Source: Chara braunii
Taxonomy: Eukaryota; Streptophyta; Charophyceae; Charales; Characeae
NCBI GenBank assembly: GCA_003427395.1
Contig: BFEA01000088.1
Location: forward strand, 423,163 to 466,155
Length of the DNA: 42,993 bases
Direction of reading: 5' to 3'
How positions within the stretch are numbered: the stretch's first letter is position 1; each line of letters opens with the position of its first letter. The translations under genes were made by a program, and so were the position numbers. Below the pieces are notes generated by a model. It saw nothing but the letters and a program-made list of their open reading frames with translations. It was not told the DNA's origin and made no database searches. Below are positions 41,807-42,993 of this stretch, in pieces.

Positions 41807-41913
41807 GAACTGCCCGGTAAACCGTAGGCAGAGAGAGAGAAGAGGACAACAAACGAGGGGCTGTGACAAACTGTTTCGTCGGAGTTTCACCGACTCATCA
41901 GGAGGCTATTTGA

Positions 41914-41965
<52 letters not shown>

Positions 41966-42033
41966 TCAAATAGAACTGCCCGGTAAACTGTAGGCAGAGA
42001 GGGAGAAGAGGACAACAAACGAGGGGCTGTGAC
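41807..42033. repeat. Tandem duplication (166-bp period) with (TA)n
   Basis: A 61-bp block starting GAACTGCCCGGTAAAC and ending GAGGGGCTGTGAC occurs at 41807-41867 and 41973-42033. Each is preceded by (TA)n-CGTCA. The (TA)n at 41917-41962 is flanked by an inverted repeat CTATTTGACG / CGTCAAATAG, so it forms a long hairpin. The hammerhead-like core 41873-41901 lies in the first interval. Confidence 0.85.
41873..41901 (-). ncRNA. Hammerhead ribozyme-like core, copy 2
   Basis: On the minus strand CTGATGAG (plus 41894-41901), stem II GTCGG/CCGAC with loop TGAAACT, and CGAAAC (plus 41873-41878). Upstream GCCTC is as in copy 1. Downstream the sequence reads CAGTTTGTC, giving a possible 2-bp stem III and a canonical GTC cleavage triplet in type I order. 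No good stem I partner was found for either topology: the sequence next to GCCTC is the (TA)n hairpin arm. It is a relic, or a ribozyme completed only in a tandem transcript. Confidence 0.55.
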
Positions 42034-42182
42034 ATATATATATATATATATTAAAAAAAATAAAAAAACGAAAAACAAAAAGTATCCTTTCCACTTTGCT
42101 CTCCCCTTATCCTTCTCCGCACTCCACACAAACACCCAGACATCGTCAATCAGCCGCATCCCTCGGATCAGATGCCTACCCA
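42034..42182. other. Unassigned DNA
   Basis: A/T-rich at first, then mixed. No feature recognised. Confidence 0.45.
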
Positions 42183-42690
42183 CACCCGGTTGAATAGCTC
42201 ACCAAGCACATAACCAACCATGTGAGTTGGCCAACCAGTCTGAACCTAGATGAATAGTCAACCAGTCTGAACCCAGATGAATAGCCAATAGCCAACCAGT
42301 CTGAACACAGATGAATAGCCAACCACATGAATAGCCACGCAACCAGATGAATAGCCAACCAGATTAAATAGCCACCCAGATGAGTAGCCAACCAATCTGA
42401 ACCAGATGAATAGCCAACCAACCACATGAATAGCCAACCAACCAGATGAATAGCCACCCAGATAAAATAGCCGCCCAGATGAGTAGCCAACCAGTCTGAA
42501 CCAGATGAATAGCCAACCAACCACATGAATAGCCAACCAACCAGATGAATAGCCACCCAGACGACTGCCAAACCAGTCTAAAGACGCTAAACCAGATAAA
42601 TAGCCAGTCAGATAACTAGCTGCCCACCAGATGAATAGCCACTCAGATGTGTCGCCAGATGACGAATAGCCAACCGGGAGGTGAATAGAC
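42183..42690. repeat. Degenerate minisatellite (GATGAATAGCCAACCA-type units)
   Basis: Units of about 16-24 bp built from CAGATGAATAGCCAACCA, CACATGAATAGCC and GTCTGAACC repeat throughout. Higher-order copies are visible (about 42375-42465 and 42475-42555). Long minus-strand frames rich in Trp, Gly, Ser and Tyr are translations of the repeat. Confidence 0.93.
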
Positions 42691-42705
42691 AGACTAATCA
42701 AACCT

Positions 42706-42739
<34 letters not shown>
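42706..42739. repeat. Poly(A) tract
   Basis: A34 directly after the minisatellite. No direct repeats were found around it. Confidence 0.95.
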
Positions 42740-42741
<2 letters not shown>

Positions 42742-42993
42742 TATGCAACCAAACCATCATATTCTACACACCCTTTTCTGCATCCAAGAAGACAACTTCA
42801 GGGCATTAGTGTGCTTTAAGTTAGCATGAATGTAACCAGTTTACTGACCAGATTCATCATAAGAAATCACCACTAACATAGCACAGGTGGGACCTAACCG
42901 CCACATCTTTACAGGTTTGCTTTCCCATTCCATTCCCCTCGTTTCCTTTTCAAAATTTCCCCTTCCCTCCCCTCCCCCCACCCCCCACTCCCC
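42740..42993. other. Unassigned DNA to window end
   Basis: No gene found. The last 40 bp are C-rich. Confidence 0.5.

Noticed and set aside
42183-42690. CRISPR-like array
   Set aside because: Units are degenerate and contiguous with no unique spacers, and the rest of the window is eukaryotic in character.
42176-42701. Long minus-strand frames rich in Trp, Gly and Tyr that look like membrane segments
   Set aside because: They are direct translations of the minisatellite unit.

Overview
The window looks like nuclear DNA from a green plant or streptophyte alga outside the angiosperms. It has no intact cellular gene. It carries poly(A)-tailed retroposons, LINEs, a plant-type Ty3/gypsy element primed by tRNA-Asp, many microsatellites, and fragments of both organelle genomes. 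One plastid fragment is chlN, a light-independent protochlorophyllide reductase gene that angiosperms have lost but algae, bryophytes, ferns and many gymnosperms keep. A charophyte such as Chara would fit, but that is inference. The sequence is a draft assembly: it has N runs and a 38-bp Nextera mate-pair junction adapter left at 3106-3143.

Layout. 1-5480 is repeat-rich intergenic DNA: (GT)n tracts, a hammerhead-ribozyme-like motif (603-658, minus strand), three fold-back families, a short hairpin retroposon with a clear 16-bp target duplication, and a tRNA-like SINE head. 5480-7960 is the decayed 3' part of a LINE (LINE-2), with a second retroposon and a T-run inside it. 8654-9836 and 31804-34233 are two parts of another LINE (LINE-1), split by a very large LTR retrotransposon.

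The LTR retrotransposon spans 9837-31803 (about 22 kb) with LTRs of about 4.0 kb that begin TG and end CA. Reading inward: 5' LTR; tRNA-Asp primer binding site; AT-rich leader of 1.8 kb; a decayed extra coding region of about 4.8 kb before gag, built from diverged tandem modules of no family I recognise; gag with a 13-residue Arg/Asp repeat and a damaged zinc knuckle; protease; RT-RNase H-integrase; a Lys/Arg-rich tail; 3' LTR. A fold-back transposon with an assembly gap sits in gag. The plan (giant size, long LTRs, extra ORF before gag) resembles Ogre-type elements, but the extra ORF and the polymerase look different.

34.3-42.99 kb is again repeat-rich: more copies of both short retroposon families, mitochondrial nad5 and cox2 fragments and a plastid chlN fragment within 1.1 kb of each other, nested fold-back elements, a second hammerhead-like core inside a (TA)n-containing tandem duplication, and a degenerate minisatellite. 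A pattern that recurs at least five times is a 13-25 bp direct repeat flanking only a poly(A) or poly(T) tract. It looks like retrotransposition of a tail with no element body.

Most apparent reading frames outside the retroelements are translations of simple repeats or antisense shadows and are not annotated. Every retroelement coding region carries stop codons or frameshifts except the 3' part of LINE-1, which is open for about 810 codons.
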